A DNA stretch of 54,707 nt, taken from contig NZ_MLQR01000024.1 in assembly GCF_001866005.1 (NCBI RefSeq), forward strand, positions 1 to 54,707, written 5' to 3'. The stretch comes from Anaerobacillus alkalilacustris. GTDB taxonomy: Bacteria > Bacillota > Bacilli > Bacillales > Anaerobacillaceae. The position numbers and the translations under genes are program-made. The notes under the pieces are model-generated. The model was not told the origin of the DNA and did not search any database. It saw nothing but the letters and a program-made list of their open reading frames with translations. Positions 1-8,600 of this stretch are shown here, piece by piece. The first letter of the stretch is position 1. Each line of letters begins with the position of its first letter.

Positions 1-246
1 GCTTGGCAGCAACGTTGTAGTAACGATCAACGTACATTTGGTGGTCTCTTTTATGATTTAACAGACGAATTACAAGATATAGACTGGGCGACAGCACTTT
101 GTGAACTTCTTCTCATTCTTGAAGAAGTATCAAAGGAGTCAAATAAAGCAGTACAAAACTTAATAAAAAATCAAATAGTACAGTGGGTGAGTCACTTGCC
201 CAACTATATCAAGGCTTTAGTGCCAATTTCTTGGTGCGAAACTTGA
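1..246 (+). pseudogene. Fragment of an unrecognised protein, cut by the window edge
   Basis: Frame 1 is open from the first base to a TGA at 244-246 and gives about 81 residues, including the stretches DIDWATALCELL and WVSHLPNYIKALV. The composition looks like real protein and not random DNA. The 5' end lies outside the window and there is no recognisable family. The next frame picks up a different protein-like segment at once, and frame 1 becomes protein-like again at about 430-537 (KFFVSLTSAYVEEEKR). I read 1-537 as a mosaic of broken coding pieces. A live C-terminus of a gene starting outside the window cannot be excluded. Confidence 0.35.
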
Positions 247-439
247 GTTATCAATTAAAGATGCTTTAACTTCCGAAGATATTATTGTTCATTCTTTAGC
301 GATGATTGATAAAAGACTTGGTAAAAGGAGATTAGAGAATTTGAAATTCCATTCGGATACTCACCCGTTGTTGATAACATTCTTCCGAATAAGATGTGAG
401 GTAGAAGGGGTCTCTAATTTTAATTTCTTACCAAATTAA
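221..439 (+). pseudogene. C-terminal remnant resembling SF0329-type hypothetical proteins
   Basis: Frame 2 between 221 and the TAA at 437-439 encodes a segment with LSIKDALTSEDIIVHSLAM, DKRLGKRRLENL and RCEVEGV. From memory this matches the conserved C-terminal half of SF0329-family proteins, small uncharacterised proteins that share a DKRLGKRRL-like signature. There is no start codon with a ribosome binding site, and the frame overlaps the end of the preceding fragment, so the N-terminal half is missing or frameshifted. The function of the family is unknown. The family assignment is from recall only. Confidence 0.4.
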
Positions 440-664
440 AAAAGTTCTTTGTTTCACTAACTAGTGCGTATGTTGAAGAAGAAAAACGAAAAACAACAAA
501 GCCATTTGTTGCGCAGTACAACGAAACTGCGCAATAAGATAAGGTTACTTCTTAGATTATATTATCGACGATACGAAGGTGTAGATTTGTTGCTAAAACG
601 ATTTGGTGTCTGCCTGCGATAAAGTTTTACTTTACGGGGCAGACACCTTTTTTCAGTTTCTAGT

Positions 665-1321
665 TTACGTTCGATAGCTTTTCCGATATTGGCATGGAGT
701 AATTCCAGTAATTTTCTTAAAGATTACAGTGAAATTGGCTGGATGTTCATATCCCGTTTTATCTGCAATTTGTTCATCGCTTTCTCTGAGCAATCGTTTC
801 GCTTCTCGTAAACGAATAATTTGCAAATACTCTTTGTATTGAAAGCCGCCTGTAATTTTCTTAAATGTGTGACTTAAATAAGATGGAGTAATATAGAAGT
901 GTTTTGCGACCTTTTCTAACGTGATTTTCATATGATAATGATCGTTCAAGTAAGTCGATATTTCCGATATTTTCTGGTGCATCGGATGCAGTGAGGAGAG
1001 TTTCTCTATATTTTCTTTTATTGAATATCGATGCATATGAATGAGCAGTTGGGTTAAGAGTGCTTGGACATAAGTTTCATAAGCAACCTGTTTTGTCTCA
1101 CACTCACGTATTAATTTTTGAAGCAGTTCTTCAACTATTGCCTGCATGTTAACGGAAAAGCGAATTAATGGAGCTCCGCAAATCTCTTTCAATAAGGGTA
1201 CGTGCCCTGTTGACAACTGTGTCGTAAGGAACTCATCAGTAAAGTTAACTAGAATTCGTTCACACATAAGTACTTCTGAGCTCGTCGTACGGTGAACATC
1301 GTTTGGGTAGATGAAGATCAT
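665..1321 (-). pseudogene. AraC-family transcriptional regulator, 5'-truncated
   Basis: The C-terminal ~100 residues (about 118-215) form an AraC/XylS double helix-turn-helix DNA-binding domain: KVAKHFYITPSYLSHTFKK is the first HTH, and EQIADKTGYEHPANFTVIFKK precedes a TPCQYRK ending. The N-terminal part begins inside the cupin-like ligand domain at MIFIYPNDVHRTT, a motif that normally sits about 60 residues into these proteins. Upstream, the frame stays open for only nine more codons (RSITARKGD) before a TAA, and those residues also fit the cupin domain. No ribosome binding site precedes the ATG. The gene has therefore probably lost its promoter, start and first ~60 codons, although a shortened product cannot be excluded. 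The target regulon is unknown. Confidence 0.75.
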
Positions 1322-1380
1322 GTCCCCCTTACGAGCGGTTATAGACCGTTACACCTATATGGTACTATATCTACTTGAGC

Positions 1381-1418
1381 AAAAAAACCAAATTCATAAT
1401 TATGAACTTGGTTTTTTA
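1381..1418 (-). terminator. Rho-independent terminator, probably of the polyamine operon
   Basis: An inverted repeat pairs AAAAAACCAA..TTCATAA with TTATGAA.TTGGTTTTTT. Read on the minus strand it ends in a T-run, so it would stop transcription coming from the carboxynorspermidine operon after it crosses the repeat element at 1446-1611. The stem is nearly symmetric and could act in both directions. Confidence 0.6.
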
Positions 1419-1445
1419 CGAGGTAAGAAAGTATAAAATTCCTTA

Positions 1446-1611
1446 CTTTGAAACTGTCTAGCGCAAGCGCCCTATCGACTAGAAAGCTTCCTTCGTCTCG
1501 TCTACGATAAGTCGAGAACGAAAGTCTAACGATTTCGACTCTCCTTCCTATATCTCACTCGACTCAGTACAGCTTATGACGTCGATGAGCAAGGGTGCTT
1601 GCGCTTTTCTT
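1446..1611. repeat. Dispersed hairpin-type intergenic repeat, copy 1
   Basis: The left end reads ACTGTCTAGCGCAAGCGCC and the right end GGTGCTTGCGCTTTTCT, so the tips are inverted repeats (GCGCAAGC against GCTTGCGC). The same ends occur at 34567-34694 and 51362-51727, with a partial copy at 29183-29278. The interior differs among copies. It lies in the 3' flank of the polyamine operon. Confidence 0.75.
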
Positions 1612-1673
1612 ATATACTCTGTTAGGGTAGCTCATTTTCAAGAATGTACTCCCTTTAAGTTTCTATTACATTC

Positions 1674-2801
1674 TTATGCGAGTCTTATCTTAAAATCTTG
1701 ATAGTCAAATTGTTTTGCAATGTAACAATTTCCATCTTTACCTTTAACGGCAATAGCTGGTAATGGCATTCCATTAAACGTGGTGTTTTTCACCATTGAG
1801 TAGATGGCCATATCACCAAAAACTAAGCGATCACCACTTTTTAATGGCTGATCGAAGGAATAATCCCCGATAACATCTCCTGCAAGACAAGTTTGACCAC
1901 CAAGTCGATACGTGAATGGCTTTTCACCAACTTCACCTGAACCAAAAAGCGGTGGACGGTAAGGCATTTCTAGAACATCTGGCATGTGACAAGATGCAGA
2001 AGTATCTAAAATGGCAATCTCCATTTTATTTTGAAGCGTATCAAGTACTGTTGTAATTAAGTATCCTGCATTGAGAGCAACTGCTTCTCCTGGCTCAAGA
2101 TATACGACTAAACCGTACTTTTCTTGCATTCTTTTAATACATTTTTCTAACAATGGGATATCATAATCTTCTCTTGTAATATGATGCCCGCCACCAAAGT
2201 TAATCCATTCCATTTGTGAGAGCCATGGACCAAACTTTTCTTCGACTGCATTTAGAGTTACTTCTAAATCGTCAGAGTTTTGTTGACATAGTGTGTGAAA
2301 ATGCAATCCTGATACACCGTCTAACAAGTCAGGGCGAAAATGCTCGATCGTCACACCAAAGCGAGACCCAGGTGAACATGGATTATAGATGTCATGCCCT
2401 TCTTGAGTGGAGCATTCAGGATTAATGCGCAAGCCCACTTTTCTACCAGCTTGTAAAGCCTTGTCCTTAAACTTATCAAGTTGAGAAAATGAATTAAAGA
2501 TAATGTGGTCACAAATTGAGATAATCTCATCAATTTCATCATCACGATAGGCAGGGGAAAAGACATGATTTTCTTTACCCATTTCCTCGTGACCTAGGCG
2601 AGCCTCGAATAAGCCGCTAGCTGTTGTTCCATTTAAATACTCTCCAATGAGAGGATACATTTTAGACATGGAAAATGCTTTTTGTGCTAAAACAATTTTA
2701 CATCCTGTACGTTTCATAACTCCATTAAGGATTTTCAAATTTTTTTCCAAAAGACCTTCATCAACTACATAACACGGTGTCGGTAATTCTTCAAACCGCA
2801 T
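1674..2801 (-). CDS. nspC: Carboxynorspermidine/carboxyspermidine decarboxylase
   Basis: A PLP-dependent fold-III (alanine racemase-like) decarboxylase of 375 residues, the usual NspC length. It removes CO2 from carboxynorspermidine or carboxyspermidine to give norspermidine or spermidine in the cytoplasm. The likely Schiff-base lysine is Lys41 in LAQKAFSM. Other family landmarks are the HFHTLCQQ segment, the phosphate-binding FGGGHHIT, the dimer-interface EPGEAV, and CLAGDV near the C-terminus. The start ATG lies one base after the stop of the upstream dehydrogenase gene (TAA at 2803-2805), so the two are probably translationally coupled. The enzyme belongs to the alternative, aspartate-semialdehyde-dependent polyamine route and not to the SpeD/SpeE route. 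Which triamine is made cannot be told from the sequence. Confidence 0.92.
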   Translation of the reverse strand: MRFEELPTPCYVVDEGLLEKNLKILNGVMKRTGCKIVLAQKAFSMSKMYPLIGEYLNGTTASGLFEARLGHEEMGKENHVFSPAYRDDEIDEIISICDHIIFNSFSQLDKFKDKALQAGRKVGLRINPECSTQEGHDIYNPCSPGSRFGVTIEHFRPDLLDGVSGLHFHTLCQQNSDDLEVTLNAVEEKFGPWLSQMEWINFGGGHHITREDYDIPLLEKCIKRMQEKYGLVVYLEPGEAVALNAGYLITTVLDTLQNKMEIAILDTSASCHMPDVLEMPYRPPLFGSGEVGEKPFTYRLGGQTCLAGDVIGDYSFDQPLKSGDRLVFGDMAIYSMVKNTTFNGMPLPAIAVKGKDGNCYIAKQFDYQDFKIRLA

Positions 2802-2802
2802 C

Positions 2803-4041
2803 TTAACGAACGTACTCCGGATCTAACTTTTTTACAGGCTCAGTATCTACAAGCTCTGGGTTATGATCTTCTTGCCATGGTAAGCCCCATTTGTTTAAAG
2901 CATCCATGAAAGGATCTGGATCGAATTCCTCGATATTATAAACGCCTGGTTTACACCATGTTCCATTCATAATCATCATTGCACCGATCATTGCAGGAAC
3001 TCCAGTTGTATAGGAAATAGCTTGTGAGCCCACTTCTTTATAGCATTCTTGATGGTCGCAAACATTGTATACATAATAAGTTTTTTCTTTTCCGTCTTTT
3101 TTCCCTTTAAAGATACAACCGATATTTGTTTTTCCAACTGTTCTTGGTCCAAGTGAAGCAGGATCAGGTAATACAGCTTTCAAGAATTGAAGTGGAATAA
3201 TTTGTTTCCCTTCGTATTCAATCGGCTCAATTGAAGTCATCCCAACATTTTCAAGACATTTAAGGTGAGTTAAGTAGCTTTGACCAAATGTCATGAAGAA
3301 ACGGATACGTTTAATTCCAGGAATGTTCACAGCAAGCGACTCTAACTCTTCATGGTATAATAAATACATATCTTTTTCCCCAACTTCTGGAAAGTTGTAA
3401 ACTCGTTTGATTTCCATTGGCTCAGTCTCAATCCACTTACCGTTTTCCCAGTAACGTCCATTTGCAGAAACTTCGCGAATATTAATTTCAGGATTGAAGT
3501 TTGTTGCAAATGGATAGCCATGATCTCCACCATTACAATCAAGAATATCAATATATTCAATCTCATCAAAATGATGCTTTAAGGCATAGGCTGAAAATAC
3601 CCCTGTTACACCTGGATCAAAGCCGCTACCTAAAAGAGCAGTAATTCCAGCTTTCTCAAAGCGCTCACGGTAATCCCACTGCCATTTATATTCAAATTTT
3701 GCTGTATCTTCCGGTTCGTAATTGGCAGTGTCTAAATAATGAGTTTTAGTCGCAAGGCAAGCATCCATAATTGTTAAATCTTGATAAGGTAAAGCTAAGT
3801 TCATTACTATATCTGGTTTAACCTCTTCAATTAAGGCAATTAACTCATCAACATTATTTGCATCAACTTGAGCAGTTGTAATTTTCGTTTTTCCACCATC
3901 TAATTTTGCTTTTAAGTCATCACATTTTGATTTTGTACGACTCGCGATACAAATCTCTTCAAATACCTCACTGTTTTGAACACATTTGTGGATAGTTACT
4001 GATGCTACTCCACCACAACCAATAATAAGTGCTTTTCCCAT
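2803..4041 (-). CDS. Carboxynorspermidine synthase (saccharopine dehydrogenase-like)
   Basis: A 412-residue protein of the Lys1/saccharopine dehydrogenase family. The N-terminal Rossmann motif is ALIIGCGGVAS (residues 4-14), and GSGFDPGVTGVFSAYA is the family's central motif. Next to nspC, the specific assignment is carboxynorspermidine (or carboxyspermidine) dehydrogenase, which reductively condenses aspartate semialdehyde with diaminopropane or putrescine using NADPH. It is the first gene of a two-gene minus-strand operon: dehydrogenase, 1-nt gap, then decarboxylase. The ATG at 4041 is preceded by an AAGGAGAG-type ribosome binding site. A candidate promoter lies at 4099-4127. The substrate is inferred from the partner gene. 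Confidence 0.9.
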   Translation of the reverse strand: MGKALIIGCGGVASVTIHKCVQNSEVFEEICIASRTKSKCDDLKAKLDGGKTKITTAQVDANNVDELIALIEEVKPDIVMNLALPYQDLTIMDACLATKTHYLDTANYEPEDTAKFEYKWQWDYRERFEKAGITALLGSGFDPGVTGVFSAYALKHHFDEIEYIDILDCNGGDHGYPFATNFNPEINIREVSANGRYWENGKWIETEPMEIKRVYNFPEVGEKDMYLLYHEELESLAVNIPGIKRIRFFMTFGQSYLTHLKCLENVGMTSIEPIEYEGKQIIPLQFLKAVLPDPASLGPRTVGKTNIGCIFKGKKDGKEKTYYVYNVCDHQECYKEVGSQAISYTTGVPAMIGAMMIMNGTWCKPGVYNIEEFDPDPFMDALNKWGLPWQEDHNPELVDTEPVKKLDPEYVR

Positions 4042-4098
4042 TCTTATCTCTCCTTACTAAATAGATTTTGCAACCTTGAGAGGTGGTGCATACAACCT

Positions 4099-4127
4099 AT
4101 ATTAGGTAGTTAGCAATTCTTTGTTAA
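4099..4127 (-). promoter_or_regulatory. Sigma-A-type promoter of the polyamine operon
   Basis: On the minus strand TTAACA (-35) and TAATAT (-10) are separated by exactly 17 bases, with the -10 about 57 bases upstream of the dehydrogenase ATG. The leader contains no obvious riboswitch. Prediction by eye only. Confidence 0.5.
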
Positions 4128-4155
4128 AATATCCCCTCAAAAAGATTTTTTAAAA

Positions 4156-4200
4156 CAAAAAAGCAAGTGCAAACGCATAATGCGCACAACACTTGCTTTA
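4156..4200 (-). terminator. Terminator-like hairpin
   Basis: AAAGCAAGTG (4160-4169) pairs with CACTTGCTTT (4190-4199). The loop region contains a second small palindrome (TGCGCATTATGCG-like). On the minus strand it is followed by a T-rich tract, so it fits as the terminator of the small broken gene at 4417-4543. Confidence 0.6.
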
Positions 4201-4416
4201 GATATAATTTTCAATATAAAAAAGCATCAATATATTTAGGATACAAGGTCATAAATATAATAACAAATTCCTAGAACTTTTCATTAGGAAGCTCTTAAAT
4301 ATTCAAAAAATATCAGTACGAGATCAGAGTTTATATAGCAAATAATTACTGTTATCACTCTTATTGATCGTTTCACAAGTTGTGTGCCTATATGCACTGG
4401 TTGTAAAGTAACCAAC

Positions 4417-4543
4417 TTATAAAATTTGAGCTTTTAACTCAATCAATAAAGCAACTAAGTTGCCAATCGGCATTTGACCCGGCTGTCCGTATGGCCTTAA
4501 CTTCTTGATGGAAGTGGTCAAAATTATCTGCTTGGAAATACAT
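4417..4543 (-). pseudogene. Small frameshifted gene (~42 codons), unrecognised
   Basis: An ATG at 4543 opens MYFQADNFDHFHQEVK, and the +1-shifted frame continues KKLRPYGQPGQMPIGNLVAL to a TAA at 4417. The two halves join smoothly if one base is added or removed near 4495, giving a compact protein of about 43 residues. A GGAGC-type ribosome binding site lies a little far (about 25 bases) upstream, and a terminator follows at 4156-4200. I do not recognise the family. It is either a recently broken gene or a sequencing indel. Its overall architecture (short protein, own terminator) resembles the many small sporulation or unknown genes of bacilli. Confidence 0.45.
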
Positions 4544-4729
4544 GATATTTTTTAAATATTAGTTTTCCAAATAATGCTCCTTTAGATTAACATAAATTAT
4601 ACAGATTTCAATAGTAAAATAAAATTTTTTTTGAGATGAAAATATTGAAATGATAAATTGAAGTTTAATAAATCGAGACTCGTTCCAGATGATGATAATA
4701 ATGCATAAAAATGGAAGGTAGTATTGTAG

Positions 4730-4929
4730 TTACGTGGAGATACAGTAGGGAATTTTGAATTACATATTCATAATGAACTAAGTGGAACAGTAGTTAGTCG
4801 TGTTTACAAGTTAAGTGGCGTAGTAGTGAAAACTATAGTGAAAATACAATCCTTAATGAACTAACTATTGAAGTAGATGAAACAAAAAAATATACACAAA
4901 TTCCGGAAAGGCTCAGCGCTTCATTTTGA
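4730..4929 (+). pseudogene. Frame-disrupted coding remnant, unrecognised
   Basis: One frame reads LRGDTVGNFELHIHNELSG and a second, entered about 4810, reads WRSSENYSENTILNELTIEV to a TGA at 4927-4929. Both are protein-like, yet neither has a start or ribosome binding site. No family can be named. The rest of 4544-5340 shows nothing stronger than short chance frames. Confidence 0.3.
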
Positions 4930-5017
4930 AAAATTTTACCGCGGAGAGCAAAAAAAATAATAACGTTGGCGTTCATTAGGACAGAGATACCGCTATTATT
5001 AAAATATTATCACTTTA

Positions 5018-5119
5018 TTAATCTTCTCGGTCACCTGGTCCGTTATTCCATATTAACTGTAAGAAAATATTAATAAATCTATCTAATAAAGGATCTGGTC
5101 TCTCGGTTATTTTTATCAC
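5018..5119 (-). other. Possible 33-residue ORF or gene remnant
   Basis: A GTG at 5119 opens a 33-residue frame that includes ERPDPLLDRFINIFLQLIW and NNGPGDRED before the TAA at 5018. The composition is protein-like, with an amphipathic middle and a charged tail, but there is no ribosome binding site. An in-frame stop lies two codons upstream. It could be the tail of a decayed gene or a small peptide. I do not recognise it. Confidence 0.25.
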
Positions 5120-5340
5120 AACACTTTATCGGAAGGTCGCTATTTGAAGGGATGTCGTTAAGTTTTCGTTGTTGGATATTGCATTCAAATGAGTCTCTTT
5201 TTTGTCATTTCTGTGGTGGTCTTTTTAAAAAGGGGTATCAAAATTAAGTTCCATTCATAAAAAACTAACAAAATTGGACAAAATATGAATAGCTTTTTTA
5301 GTAAAGCACCATTCGCTAAATATAGGGCGGTAACAAATAG

Positions 5341-5369
5341 TTGACAAGCTATTGATACAATGGTATTTT
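5341..5369 (+). promoter_or_regulatory. Promoter of the amino acid ABC importer operon
   Basis: A perfect TTGACA -35 is followed after 17 bases by TATTTT as the -10. The start codon of the binding protein lies about 55 bases downstream. No T-box or lysine-riboswitch-like structure is visible in the leader. Confidence 0.5.
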
Positions 5370-5424
5370 TTATTTTATTCCGATTGAAATACTATGAAAT
5401 CAAGAGAGAAAGAGGCGTTTGAAA

Positions 5425-6315
5425 ATGAAGAAAATTATAACTTTATTGTTTATACTACTGATGATGGTGGTAATAGTAGCTTGTGGTCCCGCTGAAGAGA
5501 CACCAAACGAAGAGGAAACTAACGATATACAAACGGAAACAGAGAGTGAAGAAGCACGTGATACTGCGTGGGCAGATATAGAAGCAGCTGGAAAGATGAT
5601 TGTAGGAACTTCAGGTACGTATAATCCTATTACATATTATGATGAGAACAATAATCTAACTGGTTTTGATGTTGAATTAATTAGAGAGATGGCTAACAGA
5701 TTAGGTGTAGAAGTTGAATTCAATACAATGTCCTTTGATGGAATTTTACCTGCATTACGTAATGGACAAATCCACATTGCAGCTAATGATTTTGCAATAA
5801 CAGAAGAACGTAAAGAGACATTTGATTTTGTACTTCCACACAAATATTCTTATGGCTCTGTGATTGTTCGAGTGGAAGATGTAGATAAATTTGAATCAGC
5901 GCACGATCTTGAAGGTGTGAAAGTTGCATTAGGATCGTTAACAAGTAACTATGCAGTGTTTGCAGATAATATTGGAGCAGACGGTGTGGCATATGATGGT
6001 GGAGTCGATGCTATTCTTCGAGATATTATTAATGGAAACCGTGATGCTTATTTAAATGATCGTTTAGTACTGCATCGTACATTAGAAGGATTTGGTGATG
6101 ACCGCCTGGCGGTTGCAGAAAATGTAAAATATCACGCAACAGAAAGTGCGATCATTATGTTAAAAGGAAACCTTACTTTGAAAGAACGTCTTGATGAGGT
6201 AATAGAAGAATTACTTGAAGATGGTACAGTAAAAGAGTTATCGGAACAATTTCTAGGAGAAGACGTATCTCAACCATTAGATAAATCGGAAATTATTGGA
6301 TTAGATGGTAATTAA
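5425..6315 (+). CDS. Polar amino acid ABC transporter, substrate-binding lipoprotein
   Basis: A family 3 (SBP_bac_3) extracellular binding protein. The N-terminus is a lipoprotein signal peptide, a hydrophobic run ending VIVACG, with the cysteine at residue 20 from the ATG used here. An acidic Glu/Thr-rich linker follows. The binding domain runs from about residue 50 to 285 with GFDVELIREMANRLGVEVEF and NDFAITEERKETFDFV, typical of importers of glutamine-, cystine- or arginine-like substrates. A TTG at 5419 is an alternative start two codons upstream; the AAGAGG ribosome binding site spaces better with the ATG at 5425. It heads a binding protein-permease-ATPase operon. The exact amino acid carried cannot be told. 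Confidence 0.93.
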   Translation: MKKIITLLFILLMMVVIVACGPAEETPNEEETNDIQTETESEEARDTAWADIEAAGKMIVGTSGTYNPITYYDENNNLTGFDVELIREMANRLGVEVEFNTMSFDGILPALRNGQIHIAANDFAITEERKETFDFVLPHKYSYGSVIVRVEDVDKFESAHDLEGVKVALGSLTSNYAVFADNIGADGVAYDGGVDAILRDIINGNRDAYLNDRLVLHRTLEGFGDDRLAVAENVKYHATESAIIMLKGNLTLKERLDEVIEELLEDGTVKELSEQFLGEDVSQPLDKSEIIGLDGN

Positions 6316-6327
6316 TTAAACGATACT

Positions 6328-6362
6328 AGAAGTACAAGGAGATTTCCTTGTATTTCTTTTTT
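6328..6362 (+). terminator. Intra-operon attenuating hairpin
   Basis: GAAGTACAAGGA pairs with TTCCTTGTATTTC and is followed by a T-run. It sits between the binding-protein and permease genes. A leaky terminator in this position would keep binding protein in excess over membrane components, a common arrangement in ABC importer operons. Confidence 0.6.
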
Positions 6363-6395
6363 CAATATTAAGATTTTTCGGAAGGAGGAGAAAAT

Positions 6396-7097
6396 TTGTT
6401 TGATTGGTTTAATGAAATTAAATGGGAACATTTATATGAACCTAAACTTGCATGGGAATCATTACCGTTTTTATTTGAAGGTTTAAAATATACATTATAT
6501 ATTGCACTATTTAGTATGTTCTTTGCATTAATATTAGGTGTTTTAATAGGAATTGCTCGCATGTCTAAGTTCTGGTTTCTTCGCTGGCCAGCAAGGATTT
6601 ATATTTCCTTTATGCGTGGTACTCCATTACTTGTTTTTCTTTTTATTCTTTATTATGGTTTTCCAGTACTTGGTATTAATTTTAGTAGTCCAATTATAGC
6701 AGGGATTATCGGAATTAGTATGAACTTCGCTGCCTATAACGCTGAAGTCGTGCGTTCTGCCATTATGTCAGTGCCTAGAGGACAGTGGGAAGCAGCTGCT
6801 TCTTTACAGATGGGGTATGTACAGACACTTCGAAGAATCATCATCCCTCAAGCTACGCGAATAGCATTACCACCTACGTTTAGTATTTTTATGGATGTTG
6901 TAAAAGGAACGTCATTAGCCTCGGTCATAACTGTACAAGAGTTATTATATAGTGCAAGACTTGTGTCAGGACGTACATTTGAGAGTATGACGATGTATAC
7001 GACTGCTGCTCTTATTTACTGGGTCGTCTGTATTGTAATCGGTTATTTCCAGGAAAGATTAGAAAAACGATACAATCGCTATTTGAGTAAAAGGTAA
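6396..7097 (+). CDS. Polar amino acid ABC transporter, permease
   Basis: A 233-residue HisM/GlnP-type membrane permease. It starts at a TTG placed seven bases after a strong GGAAGGAGGAG ribosome binding site; no ATG fits better. Hydrophobic segments lie at about 25-55, 65-100, 165-185 and 195-220. The cytoplasmic EAA loop that docks onto the ATPase is visible as EAAASLQMGYVQTLRRIIIP. It would form a homodimeric channel with the ATPase encoded 16 bases downstream. Confidence 0.92.
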   Translation: MFDWFNEIKWEHLYEPKLAWESLPFLFEGLKYTLYIALFSMFFALILGVLIGIARMSKFWFLRWPARIYISFMRGTPLLVFLFILYYGFPVLGINFSSPIIAGIIGISMNFAAYNAEVVRSAIMSVPRGQWEAAASLQMGYVQTLRRIIIPQATRIALPPTFSIFMDVVKGTSLASVITVQELLYSARLVSGRTFESMTMYTTAALIYWVVCIVIGYFQERLEKRYNRYLSKR

Positions 7098-7113
7098 ATG
7101 AAGGGAGCTTTTT

Positions 7114-7857
7114 ATGATTACTGTTTCAAATTTAAATAAAAAATTTGACGATCTGACTGTTTTAGAGTCTATTAACTTCTCAGTCAAAAAAGGTGAGGTT
7201 GTTTGCCTGATCGGTCCTTCTGGTTCTGGAAAAACAACTTTACTACGTTGTCTAAATTTATTAGAAATACCAAATGCAGGATCGATTATGATTGGCGACA
7301 AAACTGTTTCGTTTGGAAAGAAGGCGCCGACGAAAAAAGATATAAGCGAGTTACGGAGTTTCTCAGGAATGGTGTTTCAAGGGTTTCATCTCTTTCCGCA
7401 CAAAACGGTTATCGAAAACATTATAGAAGCACCGTTAATTGTAAAGAAAAAAAAGAAAGAGGAATTAATCAGAGAAGGAGAAGCATTACTTAATAAAGTA
7501 GAAATGCTCGAGCACCGCGACAAATATCCTGATTCACTTTCAGGAGGACAACAACAACGAACAGCTATTGCTCGAGCGCTCATGATGAAGCCAGAGGTCA
7601 TGCTTTTTGATGAACCGACCTCAGCCCTTGACCCTCAGCTTGTCAGTGAAGTTCTCAGAGTGATCGAAGACCTAGCAAAAGAAGGTCAGACAATGGTCAT
7701 CGTGACGCATGAAATGAGTTTTGCTCGTCGGGTTGCAGATAAGGTATTGTTTATGGACGGCGGATACATTGTTGAAGAGGGCAGTGCTAAGCAAGTTCTT
7801 GAACAACCAACAGAGGAGCAAACAAAGAAATTTTTACGATTACTAGAAGAAGAATAG
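7114..7857 (+). CDS. Polar amino acid ABC transporter, ATP-binding protein
   Basis: A 247-residue ABC ATPase of the GlnQ/HisP type. Walker A is GPSGSGKT (residues 34-41), the Q-loop lies near [13 protein letters not shown], the signature is LSGGQQQR, Walker B is [13 protein letters not shown] and the switch histidine is in VTHE. The FHLFPHKTV segment after the Q-loop is typical of amino acid importers. It is the last gene of the operon and is followed by a terminator at 7898-7943. Confidence 0.95.
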   Translation: MITVSNLNKKFDDLTVLESINFSVKKGEVVCLIGPSGSGKTTLLRCLNLLEIPNAGSIMIGDKTVSFGKKAPTKKDISELRSFSGMVFQGFHLFPHKTVIENIIEAPLIVKKKKKEELIREGEALLNKVEMLEHRDKYPDSLSGGQQQRTAIARALMMKPEVMLFDEPTSALDPQLVSEVLRVIEDLAKEGQTMVIVTHEMSFARRVADKVLFMDGGYIVEEGSAKQVLEQPTEEQTKKFLRLLEEE

Positions 7858-7897
7858 ATTTTACTCATACGTGTTAAGTGATAAGAGCGTTAGAATA

Positions 7898-7943
7898 AAA
7901 ATCCTTACGATCAGTATTGACTGGTTGTAAGGATTTGTTTTTT
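7898..7943. terminator. Rho-independent terminator between convergent genes
   Basis: AAATCCTTAC (7898-7908) pairs with GTAAGGATTT (7927-7936) and is followed by TGTTTTTT. It ends the amino acid importer operon and could also serve the convergent TetR gene ending at 7968. Confidence 0.8.
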
Positions 7944-7967
7944 CTAAGAGTACATTTTACTTCTCCG

Positions 7968-8552
7968 TTATACTTCTTTATTTCCTACTACCCCATAAAA
8001 GAAAATATTCGTAATATCCTCAGTTAAAGGTAATATTTTCTGATACACTTCTTCTTTCTGAATATATTCTTTTAACATATGCACATAAAATAAAATTGCT
8101 TCATTTGAAAGGTTAGGGTCGACATATCCTTGTTCCTTACCTTCTTCAAATAGCTTTATAAAGTAAGGGATCGCTTTTTCGTTGTATAGCTTTTCAATTT
8201 CATTTCCCTCTGTATACTCCTTCATCATATAGTGATAAAATTCTTCGTGAATTTGACTAGCAACCTCTTTTTTATTAAAAATGATTTTCTTTATTTTTTC
8301 AGGAAAAGGTAGTTTCGCTTCGATAATGTTTTCAAAGTCAACGACTGCTTTATTTATATAAAAAATGAATACTTCATGAATTAATTTATGTTTGCTTTCA
8401 AAGTAATTATAAATAGTAACCTGAGAAACATTTGCTTCTTTAGCAATTTCAACAATGGAAACTTTTTGGATACCATGTTTCATAAATAGAGCTAATGCCG
8501 CTTCTAAAATATTTCGTTTCTTTAGTTCTCTTCGTCGTTGAAATCCGTCCAT
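7968..8552 (-). CDS. TetR-family repressor of the adjacent ABC exporter
   Basis: A 194-residue TetR/AcrR-type regulator. The N-terminal HTH spans about residues 10-57 and includes IVEIAKEANVSQVTIYNYFE, followed by KHKLIHEVF, the usual helix 4. The C-terminal ligand/dimer domain is not specific. It is transcribed divergently from the ABC exporter genes at 8753-11268. The shared 200-bp intergenic region carries two copies of TGAAATANTTCATAAA, one upstream of the -35 and one downstream of the -10 of the exporter promoter. The simplest model is autoregulation and repression of the exporter, relieved by an exported or toxic ligand. Confidence 0.9.
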   Translation of the reverse strand: MDGFQRRRELKKRNILEAALALFMKHGIQKVSIVEIAKEANVSQVTIYNYFESKHKLIHEVFIFYINKAVVDFENIIEAKLPFPEKIKKIIFNKKEVASQIHEEFYHYMMKEYTEGNEIEKLYNEKAIPYFIKLFEEGKEQGYVDPNLSNEAILFYVHMLKEYIQKEEVYQKILPLTEDITNIFFYGVVGNKEV

Positions 8553-8600
8553 TTATTTCACCTCTAGTTTATATTAATAAAAATTATGTAATAAGACAAA

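Noticed and set aside
5152..5247. Small 31-codon frame with a CHFCGGLFKKGY zinc-ribbon-like end
   Set aside because: The ATG lies directly on its purine tract without spacing, and the single CxxC is not enough to name a domain.
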